NCBI RefSeq assembly: GCF_014203855.1
Contig: NZ_JACHJV010000001.1
Coordinates: forward strand, 3,534,001 to 3,598,000
Reading direction: 5' to 3'
Source: Kitasatospora kifunensis
GTDB lineage: Bacteria; Actinomycetota; Actinomycetes; Streptomycetales; Streptomycetaceae
Length of the DNA: 64,000 bases
The notes under the pieces were generated by a model, which worked only from the letters and a program-made list of their open reading frames with translations, was not told where the DNA came from and made no database searches. Below, one piece after another: positions 1 through 11,644 of this stretch (its first letter is position 1; every line of letters starts with the position of its first letter). The position numbers were made by a program, and so were the translations under genes.

Positions 1-1130
1 GTCAGGATGAAGCCGGCGTGCGCGATCGAGGAGTAGGCCAGCAGCCGCTTCACGTCCTGCTGGGTCACCGCCAGGATCGCGCCGATGACCATGGTGAGGA
101 TCGCCACACCCCACATCACCGGGCGCCAGTCCCAGCGCAGCCCGGGGAAGGCCACGTAGAACAGCCGCAGCAGCGCGCCGAAGGCGGCCACCTTGGTCGC
201 CGCGGCCATGAAGCCGGTGACCGGGGTCGGGGCGCCCTGGTAGACGTCCGGGGTCCAGGCGTGGAACGGCACCGCGCCGACCTTGAAGAGCAGGCCGACC
301 GCGAGCATCGCCAGGCCGATCAGCAGCAGCGCGTCGTTGTGCGTGGTGACGGCCAGCGCCGGGGTGACCGGGGCCACGCCGGAGATCACGTCCGCGATGT
401 CCGGCAGCCGGAAGCTGCCCGCGTACCCGTACAGCAGCGCGCTGCCGAACAGGAAGAAGGCCGAGGCGAAGGAGCCCAGCAGGAAGTACTTGACGGCCGC
501 CTCCTGGGAGAGCAGCCGCCGCCGGCGGGCCAGCGCGCACAGCAGGTAGAGCGGGAAGGAGAAGACCTCCAGCGCCACGAACATGGTCAACAGGTCGTTG
601 GCGGCCGGGAAGAGCAGCATGCCGCCGACCGCGAAGAGGGTCAGCGGGTAGACCTCGGTGGCCACGAAGCCGGCCTTGGCGGCCTGCCGCTCCTGCTCAC
701 TGCCGGGGGTCGCGGAGCCCTGCGCGGTGAAGGCGTCCACCGGCACGCCGTCGGGGCGCGGGTCCAGGCGGCGCTCGGCGTAGAGCAGCACGGCGATCAC
801 GGCGGCCAGCAGGATCACGCCCTGCAGGAAGAGCGCGGGCCCGTCCAGTGCCACCGAACCCATCGCCAGCAGGCCGCTCTTGGTGGTGCCGTAGCCCTGG
901 CTGGCCAGGACCAGCACGGCGATGAAGGCTCCGGCAAGGCCGGCCAGCGCCAGCGTCACCTGGGTGGCATAGCGGTACCGGCGCGGGACGAAGGCCTCCA
1001 CCAGGATGCCCGCCACGGCGCCGCCGAAGACCACCAGCATCGGGGAGAGCTGGCCGTACTCGATGTGCGGCGCCGGGATGCTCGGCGTGTTGACGCTGGC
1101 CGCCTCCATCCACAAGCTGTGGACAGTCAC
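1..1130 (-). CDS. nuoN: NADH-quinone oxidoreductase subunit N (partial, C-terminus beyond window)
   Basis: Membrane-arm subunit of respiratory complex I, one of the three antiporter-like proton-channel subunits. About 376 N-terminal residues are present and the 3' end lies outside the window. The product is strongly hydrophobic with repeated membrane segments and carries the NuoN-type stretch AVPFHAWTPDVYQGAPTPVT, which includes the conserved HAWTPDVY. The start is GTG at 1130, whose GTGA overlaps the nuoM stop, so translation is probably coupled. Last gene of the nuoA-N operon. Identification is firm from the family motif and the position. Confidence 0.95.
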   Translation of the reverse strand, partial: MTVHSLWMEAASVNTPSIPAPHIEYGQLSPMLVVFGGAVAGILVEAFVPRRYRYATQVTLALAGLAGAFIAVLVLASQGYGTTKSGLLAMGSVALDGPALFLQGVILLAAVIAVLLYAERRLDPRPDGVPVDAFTAQGSATPGSEQERQAAKAGFVATEVYPLTLFAVGGMLLFPAANDLLTMFVALEVFSFPLYLLCALARRRRLLSQEAAVKYFLLGSFASAFFLFGSALLYGYAGSFRLPDIADVISGVAPVTPALAVTTHNDALLLIGLAMLAVGLLFKVGAVPFHAWTPDVYQGAPTPVTGFMAAATKVAAFGALLRLFYVAFPGLRWDWRPVMWGVAILTMVIGAILAVTQQDVKRLLAYSSIAHAGFIL

Positions 1131-2743
1131 TGCTGCTCACCTCCGGCAGGGATGGCCACCGGGTGGGCCGGGGCCGGGTCGGTCCGGTGGACCTGGGAGA
1201 GGGTGTCGGCCACCGCCGGGTTCACCAGGTCGGTGAGCGGCTTGGGATAGACCCCGAGGACCAGGGTCAGCGCGATCAGCGGAGCGGCCACCAGCAGCTC
1301 ACGCGCCTTCAGGTCGGCCATGCCGCTGACGCTCGCCTTGACCGGCCCGGTCATGGTGCGCTGGTAGAGCACCAGCACGTAGAGCGCGGCGAGCACGATG
1401 CCCACGGTCGCGATGATCGCCAGCACCGGGTAGCGGGTGAAGGTGCCCACCAGTACCAGGAACTCGCTGACGAAGGGCGCCAGGCCCGGCAGCGAGAGGG
1501 TGGCGAGGCCGCCGACCAGGAAGGTGCCGGCCAGCACCGGGGCGACCTTCTGCACGCCGCCGAAGTCGGCGATCAGGCGCGAGCCGCGCCGCGAGATCAG
1601 GAAGCCGGCCACCAGCATCAACAGGGCGGTGGAGATGCCGTGGTTGACCATGTAGAGGGTGGCACCGCTCTGGCCCTGGCTGGTCATCGCGAAGATGCCC
1701 AGGATGATGAAGCCGAAGTGCGAGATGGAGGCGTAGGCGACCAGCCGCTTGATGTCCTTCTGCCCCACCGCCAGCAGCGCCCCGTAGATGATGCCGATGA
1801 CGGCGAGCACCAGGATCGCGGGGGCGAAGAACTTCGAGGCGTTGGGGAACAGGCCCAGGCAGAACCGGAGCATCGCGAAGGTGCCGACCTTGTCGACCAC
1901 GGCGGTGATCAGCACCGCAGTGCCGGCCGTGGCCTCGCCCATCGCGTTCGGCAGCCAGGTGTGCAGCGGCCAGAGCGGGGCCTTGACGGCGAAGGCGAAG
2001 AAGAAGCCGAGGAAGAGCGCGCGTTCGGCCGTCGGGTCGATGACCAGCTTGCCGTCCGCGATCGAGGAGGTCAGCGTCTGCAGGTCGAAGGTGCCCTGCC
2101 CCTGGTCCTGCGCGATCACGTACAGGCCGATCACGGCGGCCAGCATGACCAGGCCGCCGAGCAGGTTGTAGAGCAGGAACTTGACCGCCGCGTACGAGCG
2201 TTGGCGGGCCGCCTCAGGACCCCCGGCCCGGTCGCCGAAGCCGCCGATCAGGAAGTACATCGGGATCAGCATGGCTTCGAAGAACACGTAGAACAGGAAG
2301 ACGTCGGTGGCCAGGAAGGAGACGATCACCATCGCCTCGACGGCCAGGATCAGGGCGAAGAAGCCCTGGGTGCGCCTGCGGTTCTCGAAGGTCCCCTCGG
2401 GGGAGGGAGCCGGGTCCGCGTCGTGCCAGGAGGCCAGCATGACGAAGGGCACCAGCACCGCGGTGAGCAGCACCAGCACGGTACCGATGCCGTCCGCGCC
2501 GAGCGAGAAGCTGATCCCGAAGGAGCGGATCCAGGCGTGGGATTCGGTGAGTTGGTAGCGCGGGCCACCGCTCTTGAAGTCTGCGGCCACCACGGCGGCC
2601 AGCGCCAGGGTGACGGCGGAGAAGGCGAGCGCCGTGAACTTGGTGGTGCGCCGCCGGGCGTCGCTGGTGCCGGCCGGCAGCGCGGCGGTCAACACCGCCC
2701 CGACGGCGGGCACGGCACAGGTGGTGGTCAGCAAGAAGCTCAT
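1127..2743 (-). CDS. nuoM: NADH-quinone oxidoreductase subunit M
   Basis: 538-residue antiporter-like subunit of the complex I membrane arm, involved in proton pumping. It is a multi-pass protein of normal family length. The segment KAPLWPLHTWLPNAMGEA, with the channel lysine and the HTWLP motif, is diagnostic. The start ATG is preceded by AGGAGG at a good distance, an independent ribosome site in the 28-nt gap after nuoL. The stop overlaps the nuoN start. Confidence 0.97.
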   Translation of the reverse strand: MSFLLTTTCAVPAVGAVLTAALPAGTSDARRRTTKFTALAFSAVTLALAAVVAADFKSGGPRYQLTESHAWIRSFGISFSLGADGIGTVLVLLTAVLVPFVMLASWHDADPAPSPEGTFENRRRTQGFFALILAVEAMVIVSFLATDVFLFYVFFEAMLIPMYFLIGGFGDRAGGPEAARQRSYAAVKFLLYNLLGGLVMLAAVIGLYVIAQDQGQGTFDLQTLTSSIADGKLVIDPTAERALFLGFFFAFAVKAPLWPLHTWLPNAMGEATAGTAVLITAVVDKVGTFAMLRFCLGLFPNASKFFAPAILVLAVIGIIYGALLAVGQKDIKRLVAYASISHFGFIILGIFAMTSQGQSGATLYMVNHGISTALLMLVAGFLISRRGSRLIADFGGVQKVAPVLAGTFLVGGLATLSLPGLAPFVSEFLVLVGTFTRYPVLAIIATVGIVLAALYVLVLYQRTMTGPVKASVSGMADLKARELLVAAPLIALTLVLGVYPKPLTDLVNPAVADTLSQVHRTDPAPAHPVAIPAGGEQQ

Positions 2744-2771
2744 GCCACAACCTCCTGACGATGCGTCATAT

Positions 2772-4667
2772 TCATACGGACCTCATCAGGAGGGTGGTGG
2801 CGACCAGCACCAGCGTGCCGCCGAACATGGACAGGGCGTAGGAGCGGACGTAGCCGTTCTGCACTCGGCGCAGCCGGCTGGAGACGCCCCCGATGGTGGC
2901 GGCCAGGCCGTTGACGACGCCGTCAAGTCCCTTGCTGTCGAAGAAGACCAGCGCCGCGGTCAACGCGGAGCCGGGGCGCACCAGGACGGCGTGGTTGAAG
3001 TCGTCCTGGAGCAGGTCGCGGCGGGCCGCCCGGGTGAGCGCGGAGCCGACCGGCGCGATGACCGGCACCGGCGAGCGCCCGTAGACCAGGTAGGCGACGC
3101 CGACGCCGGCCAGCATGCAGGCGCTGGTGAGCAGGGTGACGGCGATCGAGGGCAGCGGGGAGTGGCCCTCGCTGTGCCCGGTGACCGGCTCCAGCCAGTT
3201 CAGGAAGGAGCTGTTGATGCTGAACAGGCCGCCTGCGAAGACCGATCCGATCGCCAGCACGATCATCGGCACGGTCATCGTCCTCGGCGACTCGTGCGGG
3301 TGCGGCTGGTGGCCGTCGGCGTCCGGCTGCCAACGCTTCTCGCCGAAGAAGGTCAGGATCATCACTCGGGTCATGTAGAACGCGGTGACCGCGGCGCCGA
3401 TCAGGGTGACCGCGCCCAGGATCCAGCCCTCGGTGCCGCCCTTGGCGAAGGCGGCCTCGATGATCTTGTCCTTGGAGAAGAAGCCGGACAGCCCCGGGAA
3501 CCCGATGATCGCCAGGTAGCCGAGCCCGAAGGTGACGAAGGTGACCGGCATGTACTTGCGCAGGCCGCCGTAGTGACGCATGTTCACCTCGTCGTTCATG
3601 CCGTGCATGACCGATCCGGCGCCGAGGAAGAGCCCGGCCTTGAAGAAGCCGTGGGTGACCAGGTGCATGATCGCGAAGACGTAGCCGATCGGGCCCAGGC
3701 CCGCCGCCAGGATCATGTAGCCGATCTGCGACATGGTCGAGCCGGCCAGCGCCTTCTTGATGTCGTCCTTGGCGCAACCGACGATCGCACCGAAGAGCAG
3801 CGTCACCGCGCCGACGCAGACCACCGCGGTCTGCGCGTCCGGTGCGAGGTCGAAGATCGCGTGCGAGCGGGTGATCAGGTAGACGCCGGCGGTCACCATG
3901 GTGGCCGCGTGGATCAGCGCGGAGACCGGGGTCGGGCCCTCCATCGCGTCGCCGAGCCAGCTCTGCAGCGGCACCTGGGCCGACTTGCCGCAGGCCGCGA
4001 GCAGCAGCATCAGGCCGATCGCGGTCAGCCGGCCCTGGCTCGCCTGGTGCGCGGTGTCGAAGACCGGGCCGAAGGCGAAGCTGCCGAACTGGGCGAACAT
4101 CAGCATGATCGCGATCGACAGGCCCATGTCGCCGACCCGGTTGACGATGAAGGCCTTCTTGGCCGCGGTGGCCGCGCTCGGCTTGTGCTGCCAGAAGCCG
4201 ATCAGCAGGTACGAGGCGAGCCCGACGCCCTCCCAACCGACGTACAGCAGCAGGTAGTTGTCCGCCAGCACGAGCAGCAGCATGGCGGCCAGGAAGAGGT
4301 TGAGGTAGCCGAAGAAGCGGCGGCGGCGCTCGTCGTGCGCCATGTAGCCCACCGAGTAGAGGTGGATCAGGGTGCCGACGCCGGTGATCAGCAGCACGAA
4401 GGTGATCGACAGCTGGTCGAGCTGGAAGGAGACGTCGGCCTGGAAGCCGGCCACCGGGATCCAGCTGAACAGGTGCTGGTGGACGGTGCGTTGGTCCACG
4501 CTGCGGCCGAGCATCTGGGAGAAGAGCAGCAGCCCGAAGACGAAGGAGAGCAGCGCGGCGAAGGTGCCCAGCCAGTGGCCGAACCGGTCCAGGGCCCGGC
4601 CGCCGAGCAGCAGCAGGGCAGCACCGAGCAGCGGCGCCGCTACGAGCAGCGGAATGAGAGAGTTCAC
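2772..4667 (-). CDS. nuoL: NADH-quinone oxidoreductase subunit L
   Basis: 631-residue distal antiporter-like subunit of complex I with the long C-terminal lateral-helix region. Diagnostic stretches include VGWEGVG at about residues 143-149 and the [15 protein letters not shown] region. The start is GTG with an upstream AGGGG, 9 nt after the nuoK stop. It works with NuoM and NuoN to couple quinone reduction to proton translocation. Nothing unusual in length or order. Confidence 0.97.
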   Translation of the reverse strand: MNSLIPLLVAAPLLGAALLLLGGRALDRFGHWLGTFAALLSFVFGLLLFSQMLGRSVDQRTVHQHLFSWIPVAGFQADVSFQLDQLSITFVLLITGVGTLIHLYSVGYMAHDERRRRFFGYLNLFLAAMLLLVLADNYLLLYVGWEGVGLASYLLIGFWQHKPSAATAAKKAFIVNRVGDMGLSIAIMLMFAQFGSFAFGPVFDTAHQASQGRLTAIGLMLLLAACGKSAQVPLQSWLGDAMEGPTPVSALIHAATMVTAGVYLITRSHAIFDLAPDAQTAVVCVGAVTLLFGAIVGCAKDDIKKALAGSTMSQIGYMILAAGLGPIGYVFAIMHLVTHGFFKAGLFLGAGSVMHGMNDEVNMRHYGGLRKYMPVTFVTFGLGYLAIIGFPGLSGFFSKDKIIEAAFAKGGTEGWILGAVTLIGAAVTAFYMTRVMILTFFGEKRWQPDADGHQPHPHESPRTMTVPMIVLAIGSVFAGGLFSINSSFLNWLEPVTGHSEGHSPLPSIAVTLLTSACMLAGVGVAYLVYGRSPVPVIAPVGSALTRAARRDLLQDDFNHAVLVRPGSALTAALVFFDSKGLDGVVNGLAATIGGVSSRLRRVQNGYVRSYALSMFGGTLVLVATTLLMRSV

Positions 4668-4676
4668 TTGGGGCCC

Positions 4677-4976
4677 CTACAGCTTCATCAGGTTGCTGTC
4701 GTCGACCGAAGCCGAGTGCCTGGTCCTGAAGATGCTCACGATGATCGCCAGGCCCACCACGACCTCGGCCGCGGCGACCACCATGGTGAAGAAGGCCATG
4801 ATCTGGCCGTCCAGGTTGCCGTGCAGCCGGGAGAAGGTGACCAGGGCGAGGTTGGCGGCGTTGAGCATCAGCTCCACGCACATGAACAGGACGATGGCGT
4901 TGCGCCTGATCAGCACCCCGCTGGCCCCGATGGTGAACAACAGGGCCGCGAGGTACAGGTAGTTGACCGGGTTCAC
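4677..4976 (-). CDS. nuoK: NADH-quinone oxidoreductase subunit K
   Basis: 99-residue, three-helix membrane subunit of complex I of standard size. It contains the acidic membrane residues typical of NuoK (the [11 protein letters not shown] stretch, and an E in [10 protein letters not shown]). GTG start; its GTGA overlaps the nuoJ stop, indicating translational coupling. It sits between NuoJ and NuoL in the proton-conduction path. Confidence 0.96.
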   Translation of the reverse strand: MNPVNYLYLAALLFTIGASGVLIRRNAIVLFMCVELMLNAANLALVTFSRLHGNLDGQIMAFFTMVVAAAEVVVGLAIIVSIFRTRHSASVDDSNLMKL

Positions 4977-5848
4977 TGCACCTCCTCCTTCGTCTCCTTC
5001 GTCGACACCGCGGTCTTGGCGGCGGTGGTCAGCGCCGGGCGGCCCTGTCCCTGACCTGGCACCGGCCGCTCGGAGGGCGCGCGGCCCAGCCAGTCGGCGG
5101 TGGTGTTCTCCAACTCGGCCATCCGGTGCAACATGTCCTGGCTGACGTCGCGGATCTGGCCGCGCTCGCGCAGGGTGGCCATCACCGAGTCCTCGGAGAT
5201 GGTGCCGTCCGGCAGCAGGCCCGGGATGTCCACCGCGTTGTGCCGGGCGTAGACGCCGGGCGCCGGCAGCGGCGGGATCTGCTTGTTGTCCTTGATCCGC
5301 TGGGCCGCCAACTCCCGCTGGGTGGGCAGGGGGTGGATGTGCTCGCGGTGGGTGAGCAGCATCGCGCCGACCGCCGCGGTGATCAGCAGCGCGCCGGTGA
5401 CCTCGAAGGCCCAGACGTACTTGGTGAAGATCAGCCGGGCCAGGCCCTGCACGTTGCCCTCGGCGTTCGCCTCGGTCAGGCCGGTGAAGTGGCCGAGCTT
5501 GGCGTTGGCGATGCCCGCGATCAGCAGCACCCCGAAGCCCAGGCCGCAGAGCACGGCGGCGATCCGCTGGCCCTTGAGCTGCTCCTTGAGCGAGTCCGCG
5601 GCCGTGACGCCGACCAGCATCACCACGAAGAGGAAGAGCATCATGATCGCGCCGGTGTAGACCACGATCTGCACCACGCCCAGGAAGACCGCGCCCTGGG
5701 CCAGGTAGCAGACCGCCAGCGCCAGCATGGTGGCGGCCAGGCAGAGCGCGCTGTGCACGGCCTTGCGCATCAGCAGCATGCCCAGCGCGCCGCCGACCGC
5801 GATCACCGCGAGCACCCAGAACTGGACCGCCTCGCCGGTGGAGGTCAT
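4973..5848 (-). CDS. nuoJ: NADH-quinone oxidoreductase subunit J
   Basis: 291-residue membrane subunit J of complex I. The first ~170 residues hold the expected transmembrane helices ([17 protein letters not shown] region). The remaining ~120 residues form a hydrophilic tail of charged and proline-rich sequence, longer than in enterobacterial NuoJ and common in actinobacteria. The ATGA overlap with nuoI and the GTGA overlap with nuoK show tight coupling. Confidence 0.95.
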   Translation of the reverse strand: MTSTGEAVQFWVLAVIAVGGALGMLLMRKAVHSALCLAATMLALAVCYLAQGAVFLGVVQIVVYTGAIMMLFLFVVMLVGVTAADSLKEQLKGQRIAAVLCGLGFGVLLIAGIANAKLGHFTGLTEANAEGNVQGLARLIFTKYVWAFEVTGALLITAAVGAMLLTHREHIHPLPTQRELAAQRIKDNKQIPPLPAPGVYARHNAVDIPGLLPDGTISEDSVMATLRERGQIRDVSQDMLHRMAELENTTADWLGRAPSERPVPGQGQGRPALTTAAKTAVSTKETKEEVQ

Positions 5849-6420
5849 GAGCTCACCTCCCGCTCGTGGCGCTCCTGGGTCTCGGTACCGGGCGCGGCGT
5901 GGGTGACCTCACCGCGGTAGTACGCGCCCTCGTCGGTGCCCGGGTACATCACGTGCGGCGGCTCGACCATGCCCTCGGTCAGCCCCGACAGCAGCTGCTC
6001 CTTGGTGAAGATCAGGTCGGCCCGCGAGGAGTCGGCCAGCTCGTACTCGTTGGTCATGGTCAGCGCGCGGGTCGGGCAGGCCTCGATGCACAGCCCGCAC
6101 AGGATGCAGCGGGCGTAGTTGATCTGGTAGACCGCGCCGTAGCGCTCGCCCGGGGAGTAACGCTCCTCCTCGGTGTTGTCGGCGCCCTCCACGTAGATCG
6201 CGTCCGCCGGGCAGGCCCAGGCGCACAGCTCGCAGCCGACGCACTTCTCCAGGCCGTCCGGGTGACGGTTGAGCTGGTGGCGGCCGTGGAAGCGGGGGGC
6301 GGTGGGCTTCTTCTGCTCCGGGTACTGCTCGGTCAGCCGCTTCTTGAACATGGCCTTGAAGGTCACGCCGAAGCCGGCGGCCGGTCCCAGCAGCGACGGC
6401 TTGTCGTCGGACTCTGGCAT
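5845..6420 (-). CDS. nuoI: NADH-quinone oxidoreductase subunit I (2x 4Fe-4S)
   Basis: 191-residue peripheral-arm ferredoxin-type subunit that carries electrons through clusters N6a and N6b towards NuoB. Two complete 4Fe-4S motifs are visible: Cys 60/63/66/70 ([12 protein letters not shown]) and Cys 105/108/111/115 ([12 protein letters not shown]). ATG start, 6 nt after the nuoH stop. The N-terminal region contains the amphipathic segment that docks on NuoH. Confidence 0.97.
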   Translation of the reverse strand: MPESDDKPSLLGPAAGFGVTFKAMFKKRLTEQYPEQKKPTAPRFHGRHQLNRHPDGLEKCVGCELCAWACPADAIYVEGADNTEEERYSPGERYGAVYQINYARCILCGLCIEACPTRALTMTNEYELADSSRADLIFTKEQLLSGLTEGMVEPPHVMYPGTDEGAYYRGEVTHAAPGTETQERHEREVSS

Positions 6421-6426
6421 CTCGGT

Positions 6427-7797
6427 TCAGCTCCCTTCCACATGGTTGGCGCCGTGGTTGGCGCCGTTCAGCGCGTCCGCCAGCTCCTGCGGCGGGGTGG
6501 CCCGCGGCACCCGGCTGCGCCGACGTGGCACCGGCCCCAGCTCCTGGCCCGGCAGCGGCGGGACCGGGTAGCCGCCCGCCATCGGGTCGAACTCCCCGAT
6601 CGGCGGCGCGGGTTCGGCCCGCTTCTCCTTGTCCCTGAAGGCGTCCCAGAGCAGCGAGAGCAGCAGCAGCGCGCCCACCGGGGCGCCCACGTAGAGCACC
6701 ACGTTGCCGAAGCCGTTGCCCTCGTTGCGCAGCGCCCGGACGCTGGCCACCATCACCAGCCAGACCAGCGAGATGGGGATCAGCACCTTCCAGCCGAGCT
6801 TCATGAACTGGTCGTAGCGCAGCCGGGGCAGCGTGCCGCGCAGCCAGATGAAGAAGAAGAGCAGCAGCTGGATCTTGATCACGATCCAGAGCAGCGGCCA
6901 CCAGCCGTGGTTGGCGCCGGCCCAGAAGGTGGTGATCGGCCACGGGGCCCGCCAGCCGCCCAGGAACAGGGTGCTGGCGACCGCCGAGACGGTGACCATG
7001 TTGACGTACTCGGCCAGCATGAACATCGCGAACTTCAGCGAGCTGTACTCGGTGTTGAAGCCGCCGACCAACTCGCCCTCGGCCTCGGGCAGGTCGAAGG
7101 GCGCCCGGTTGGTCTCGCCGACCATCGCGATGATGTAGACGATGAAGGAGACCGGGAGCAGCACCGCGAACCAGGTGGAGTGTTGCGAGTCGACGATCTG
7201 CGAGGTCGACATCGAGCCGGAGTAGATGAAGACACCGGCGAAGGAGAGGCCCATCGCGATCTCGTAGGAGATCACCTGGGCGGCCGAGCGCAGACCGCCG
7301 AGCAGCGGGTAGGTGGAGCCGGAGGACCAACCCGCCAGCACGATGCCGTAGATCCCGATCGAGGCGGTGGCCAGGATGTAGAGCAGGGCCACCGGCAGGT
7401 CGGTGAGCTGCATCGGGGTGCGGGTGCCGAAGATCGAGATCTCGTTGTCGGCGGGGCCGAACGGGATCACCGCGATCGCCATGAAGGCCGGGATCGCGCA
7501 GACCACCGGGGCCAGGATGTAGACCACCTTGTCCGCCCCGGAGACCACCAGGTCCTCCTTGAGGGCGAGCTTGACGCCGTCGGCCAGCGACTGCAGCAGG
7601 CCCCAGGGGCCGTGCCGGTTGGGGCCGATCCGCAGCTGCATCCAGGCGACGACCTTGCGCTCCCAGACGATCGAGAACAGCACGGTGATCAGCAGGAAGG
7701 CGAAGCAGAAGACCGCCTTGAGCAGCACCAGCCACCACGGGTCACGCCCGAAGAAGCCCAGCGTCTCGTAGCCGGCGGCGAGTTGCGCGTGGAGCAT
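6427..7797 (-). CDS. nuoH: NADH-quinone oxidoreductase subunit H
   Basis: 456-residue membrane subunit forming the quinone chamber with NuoB and NuoD. The family signature [20 protein letters not shown] spans about residues 46-65. The start is the ATG at 7797, which overlaps the nuoG stop as TAATG; the frame is open further upstream but that part is antisense-like noise inside nuoG. The last ~90 residues are a charged, proline-rich tail absent from shorter bacterial NuoH and common in streptomycetes. Confidence 0.96.
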   Translation of the reverse strand: MLHAQLAAGYETLGFFGRDPWWLVLLKAVFCFAFLLITVLFSIVWERKVVAWMQLRIGPNRHGPWGLLQSLADGVKLALKEDLVVSGADKVVYILAPVVCAIPAFMAIAVIPFGPADNEISIFGTRTPMQLTDLPVALLYILATASIGIYGIVLAGWSSGSTYPLLGGLRSAAQVISYEIAMGLSFAGVFIYSGSMSTSQIVDSQHSTWFAVLLPVSFIVYIIAMVGETNRAPFDLPEAEGELVGGFNTEYSSLKFAMFMLAEYVNMVTVSAVASTLFLGGWRAPWPITTFWAGANHGWWPLLWIVIKIQLLLFFFIWLRGTLPRLRYDQFMKLGWKVLIPISLVWLVMVASVRALRNEGNGFGNVVLYVGAPVGALLLLSLLWDAFRDKEKRAEPAPPIGEFDPMAGGYPVPPLPGQELGPVPRRRSRVPRATPPQELADALNGANHGANHVEGS

Positions 7798-10283
7798 TAC
7801 CGTTCTCCTTCCGCCGGGGCGATGGTCACCAGGTGACCGACCGTGGTACCGAGGGTGCGGTAGACGCCTTGGTCGGTGGAGTTGAGCGGCAGCCAGACGG
7901 TGCGCTCTGGCATCTCCGCGGTGAGCTCCAGCGGCAGTACCAGCGATCCGGCCGGGCCGCTGACGCGCAACGAGTCGCTCGCGCCGATTTCGGCGGCCGT
8001 GGTCGGCGAGAGCCGGGCCACGGCGGCGTGCCGGGTGCCGGCCAGGTGCTCGTCGCCCTGCTGCAGCGTGCCGCGGTCCAGCAGCAGCCGCCAACCGGCC
8101 AGCACCGCCTGCCCGGTGGCGGGCCTGGGCAGCGCGGTCGGGTGTCCGGCCGGCGCGGCGGGACGGTCGCCGGTCCACGGGGTGAAGGCGTCCAGTTCGC
8201 GCCGGGCGGCCCGGATGTCGGGCAGCTCCAGGCGGTGGCCGAGCGCATCCGCGAGCATGTGCAACACCCGTACGTCCGAGTGCAGGTGACGGCCCATCTG
8301 CTGGTCGGGCTTGAGCGCGGCCTCGAACATCCGCACCCGGCCCTCCCAGTTCAGGAAGGTGCCGGCCTTCTCGGCGACCGCGGCCACCGGCAGCACCACG
8401 TCGGCGTGCGCGGTGACGGCCGAGGGGCGCAGCTCCAGTGAGATCACGAAGCCGACCCTGGCCAGCGCCTCCTCGGCGAGCTGGGGGTCCGGCAGGTCGT
8501 CGGGGTCGACGCCGCCGATCACCAGCGCGTCCAGGTCACCGTGGGCCGCGGCGGCCAGGATCTGCCCGGTGTCGCGCCCGAGCCGGGCGGGCAGTTCGGC
8601 CACCCCCCAGGCGGCGGCGGCCTCGGCCCGAGCGGCCGCCATGGTGACCGGACGGCCGCCGGGCAGCAGGCCCGGCAGCGCGCCGGCCTCCAGCGCGCCG
8701 CGCTCGCCGGCCCGGCGCGGCACCCAGGCCAGCTGGGCCCCGGTGGCGTGCGACAGGCGCAGGGCCGAGGTGAGCGCGCCGGCCGTCTGCGCCAGGCGCT
8801 CGCCGACCAGGATCACCGCGCCGGGGCGGCGCAGCAGTTCGGCGGCCCGCCCGGCCTCGTCGCTCAGCGGCTCCTCGGCGGCCAGCGCGCCGAGCCACTC
8901 GGCCTCGGTGCCCGGGGCGGCCGGCAGCAGCGCGCCGCCGAGCTTGGCCAGGCCGCGCGAGCGGTGGTCGGCGATGGCGACGACCTTGAGGCCCGAGCGG
9001 CTCGCCTTGCGCAGCCGCAGGAAGACGATCGGCGACTCCTCCTCGGGCTCGAAGCCGGCCAGCAGCACCACCGGCGCCTGCGCCAGCGCCCGGTAGGTGA
9101 CCGGGGCGGGCCTGCTGGGGTCGGTGTTGCTCAGGTTGGGGCCGCCGAGGTCGACCCCGCGCCCGGCGACCGCGACGGCCAGGAAGTCCGCCTCCTCACC
9201 GCTGTGCGGGCGGGCCCGGAAGTCCACGTCGTTGGTGCCGAGCACCACCCGGGCGAACTTGGCGTAGCCGTAGGCGTCCTCGACGGTGACCCGGCCGCCG
9301 GTGAGCACCGCGGTGCGCGAGCCCCGCAGGCCGTCGGCGGCCGCCGCCAGCGCCTGCGGCCAGGAGGTCTCGACGAGCTCGCCGCTGACCCGGTCGCGCA
9401 CCAGCGGGCTGGTCAGCCGGTCGCGCTGCTGGGCGTAGCGGAAGGCGAACCGGCCCTTGTCGCAGTTCCACTCCTCGTTGACCTCCGGGTCCTCGCCGGC
9501 CAGGCGCCGCAGCACCTTGCCGCGCCGGTGGTCGGTGCGCTGCGCGCAGCCCGAGGAGCAGTGCTCGCACACGCTGGGCGAGGAGACCAGGTCGAAGGGG
9601 CGCGAGCGGAACCGGTAGGCGGCCGAGGTGAGCGCGCCGACCGGGCAGATCTGGATGGTGTTGCCGGAGAAGTACGAGGCGAAGGCATCGCCGTCGCCGA
9701 TGCCGACCTGCTCCAGCGCGCCGCGCTCCAGCAGCTCGATGAACGGGTCACCGGCGATCTGCTGGGAGAAGCGGGTGCAGCGGGCGCAGAGCACGCAGCG
9801 TTCGCGGTCCAGCAGCACCTGGCTGCTGATCGGGATCGGCTTCTCGTAGGTCCGCTTCATGCCCTCGAAGCGGGAGTCGGCGGCGCCGGTGGACATCGCC
9901 TGGTTCTGCAGCGGGCACTCGCCGCCCTTGTCGCAGACCGGGCAGTCCAGCGGGTGGTTGATCAACAGCAGCTCCATGACGCCGCGTTGGGCCTTCTCGG
10001 CCACCGGCGAGCTGAGCTGGGTGCGCACCACCATGCCCTCGGCGACCGGGATGGTGCAGGAGGCGACCGGCTTGCGCTGGCCCTCGATCTCCACGATGCA
10101 CTGGCGGCAGGCGCCGACCGGGTCGAGCAGCGGGTGGTCGCAGAACCGGGGCACCTGGGTGCCGATGGTCTCGGCGGCGCGGATCACCAAGGTGCCCTTG
10201 GGGACCTGGACTTCGACGCCGTCGATGGTGAGCGTGACGAGGTCGGTGGCGGCCTTTACGGCGGACGGCTCCGTGACGGTCAT
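7797..10283 (-). CDS. nuoG: NADH-quinone oxidoreductase subunit G
   Basis: 828-residue iron-sulfur subunit of the NADH-oxidising arm. Ligands seen in order: Cys 48/59/62/76 for the 2Fe-2S cluster, His 110 with Cys 114/117/123, and Cys 163/166/169/213. A further set at Cys 239/242/246 plus a later Cys near 275 matches the extra N7 cluster found in some bacteria. A degenerate molybdopterin-oxidoreductase domain follows. The ATG overlaps the nuoF stop as ATGA. Normal actinobacterial length. Confidence 0.96.
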   Translation of the reverse strand: MTVTEPSAVKAATDLVTLTIDGVEVQVPKGTLVIRAAETIGTQVPRFCDHPLLDPVGACRQCIVEIEGQRKPVASCTIPVAEGMVVRTQLSSPVAEKAQRGVMELLLINHPLDCPVCDKGGECPLQNQAMSTGAADSRFEGMKRTYEKPIPISSQVLLDRERCVLCARCTRFSQQIAGDPFIELLERGALEQVGIGDGDAFASYFSGNTIQICPVGALTSAAYRFRSRPFDLVSSPSVCEHCSSGCAQRTDHRRGKVLRRLAGEDPEVNEEWNCDKGRFAFRYAQQRDRLTSPLVRDRVSGELVETSWPQALAAAADGLRGSRTAVLTGGRVTVEDAYGYAKFARVVLGTNDVDFRARPHSGEEADFLAVAVAGRGVDLGGPNLSNTDPSRPAPVTYRALAQAPVVLLAGFEPEEESPIVFLRLRKASRSGLKVVAIADHRSRGLAKLGGALLPAAPGTEAEWLGALAAEEPLSDEAGRAAELLRRPGAVILVGERLAQTAGALTSALRLSHATGAQLAWVPRRAGERGALEAGALPGLLPGGRPVTMAAARAEAAAAWGVAELPARLGRDTGQILAAAAHGDLDALVIGGVDPDDLPDPQLAEEALARVGFVISLELRPSAVTAHADVVLPVAAVAEKAGTFLNWEGRVRMFEAALKPDQQMGRHLHSDVRVLHMLADALGHRLELPDIRAARRELDAFTPWTGDRPAAPAGHPTALPRPATGQAVLAGWRLLLDRGTLQQGDEHLAGTRHAAVARLSPTTAAEIGASDSLRVSGPAGSLVLPLELTAEMPERTVWLPLNSTDQGVYRTLGTTVGHLVTIAPAEGER

Positions 10284-11644
10284 GCGTGCACCTCCCTCTC
10301 GGTGACGGGCTCGGGGGCCGAGGCACGGGGGCTCTCGGCCCAGACGGTGGCGGCGGCCGGGTCGAACGGGCAGCGGCGCTCGGTGAGGTGGCGCTCGTAC
10401 TCGGCCCGGAAGTACTTCAGCGAGGAGGCGATCGGGCTGGCCGCGCCGTCGCCCAGTGCGCAGAAGGACTTGCCGTTGATGTTGTCGGCGATGTCGAGCA
10501 GCTTCTCCAGGTCACCCTCGACGCCCTGGCCCGCCTCGATCCGCCGCAGCAACTGGACCAGCCAGTACGTCCCTTCGCGGCACGGGGTGCACTTGCCGCA
10601 GGACTCGTGGGCGTAGAACTCGGTCCACCGGGTGACCGCGCGCACCACGCAGGTGGTCTCGTCGAAGACCTGCAGCGCCTTGGTGCCGAGCATCGAGCCG
10701 GCCGCGCCCACACCCTCGTAGTCGAGCGGCACGTCGAGGTGCTCGTCGGTGAACATCGGGGTGGAACTGCCGCCCGGGGTCCAGAACTTGAGCTGGTGTC
10801 CGGCTCGCACCCCGCCACTGATCTCCAGCAGCTGACGCAGTGTCACACCCAGCGGTGCCTCGTACTGGCCGGGGTTGGTGACGTGCCCGGAGAGCGAGTA
10901 GAGGGTGAAGCCGGGCGACTTCTCGGTGCCCAGCGAGGTGAACCACTCCTTGCCGCGGACCAGGATCGCGGGCACCGAGGCGATCGACTCGACGTTGTTG
11001 ACCACGGTCGGGCAGGCGTACAGGCCCTCGATCGCCGGGAACGGTGGCCGCAGCCTGGGCTGGCCGCGCCGGCCCTCCAGCGAGTCGAGCAGCGCGGTCT
11101 CCTCGCCGCAGATGTAGGCACCCGCACCGGCGTGCACGGTGATGTCCAGGTTGACCCCCGAGCCGAGGATGTCCCGGCCGAGGAACCCGGCCGCATACGC
11201 CTCGGCGACGGCGGCGTGCAGCCGGCGCAGCACCGGCACCACCTCGCCGCGCAGGTAGATGAAGGCGTGGTCGCAGCGGATCGCGTAGGAGGCGATCACC
11301 ATGCCCTCGATCAGCGCGTGCGGGTTGGCGAAGAGCAGCGGGATGTCCTTGCAGGTCCCGGGCTCCGACTCGTCCGCGTTGACCACCAGGTAGTGCGGCT
11401 TGCCGTCGTTCTGCGGAATGAACTGCCACTTCAGGCCGGTGGGGAAGCCGGCGCCGCCGCGCCCGCGCAGGCCGGACTCCTTGACCAGCGCGATCAGCGC
11501 GTCGGGGTCCATCTCCAGCGCGTTGCGCAGGCCCTGGTAGCCGTCGTGGCGTTGGTAGGTTTCCAGCGACCACGGCCGGTGGTCGTCCCAGGAGGCGGAG
11601 AGCACGGGGCTGAGCAGCTTCTCGGCTGGCTCGGTGGCGGTCAT
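10280..11644 (-). CDS. nuoF: NADH-quinone oxidoreductase subunit F
   Basis: 454-residue NADH- and FMN-binding subunit, the electron entry point of complex I. The glycine-rich NADH site [10 protein letters not shown] is at residues 61-70 and the FMN-binding stretch [12 protein letters not shown] near 89-100. The N3 4Fe-4S ligands are C349, C352, C355 and C395. The start is the ATG at 11644, overlapping the nuoE stop (TGATG); upstream readable frame is shadow sequence inside nuoE. Confidence 0.97.
   Translation of the reverse strand: MTATEPAEKLLSPVLSASWDDHRPWSLETYQRHDGYQGLRNALEMDPDALIALVKESGLRGRGGAGFPTGLKWQFIPQNDGKPHYLVVNADESEPGTCKDIPLLFANPHALIEGMVIASYAIRCDHAFIYLRGEVVPVLRRLHAAVAEAYAAGFLGRDILGSGVNLDITVHAGAGAYICGEETALLDSLEGRRGQPRLRPPFPAIEGLYACPTVVNNVESIASVPAILVRGKEWFTSLGTEKSPGFTLYSLSGHVTNPGQYEAPLGVTLRQLLEISGGVRAGHQLKFWTPGGSSTPMFTDEHLDVPLDYEGVGAAGSMLGTKALQVFDETTCVVRAVTRWTEFYAHESCGKCTPCREGTYWLVQLLRRIEAGQGVEGDLEKLLDIADNINGKSFCALGDGAASPIASSLKYFRAEYERHLTERRCPFDPAAATVWAESPRASAPEPVTEREVHA

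Noticed and set aside
1163..5054. Very long plus-strand frames opposite nuoL/nuoM
   Set aside because: They are antisense frames produced by GC-rich third positions; composition is His/Gln/Arg/Gly-rich with no domain or ribosome site.
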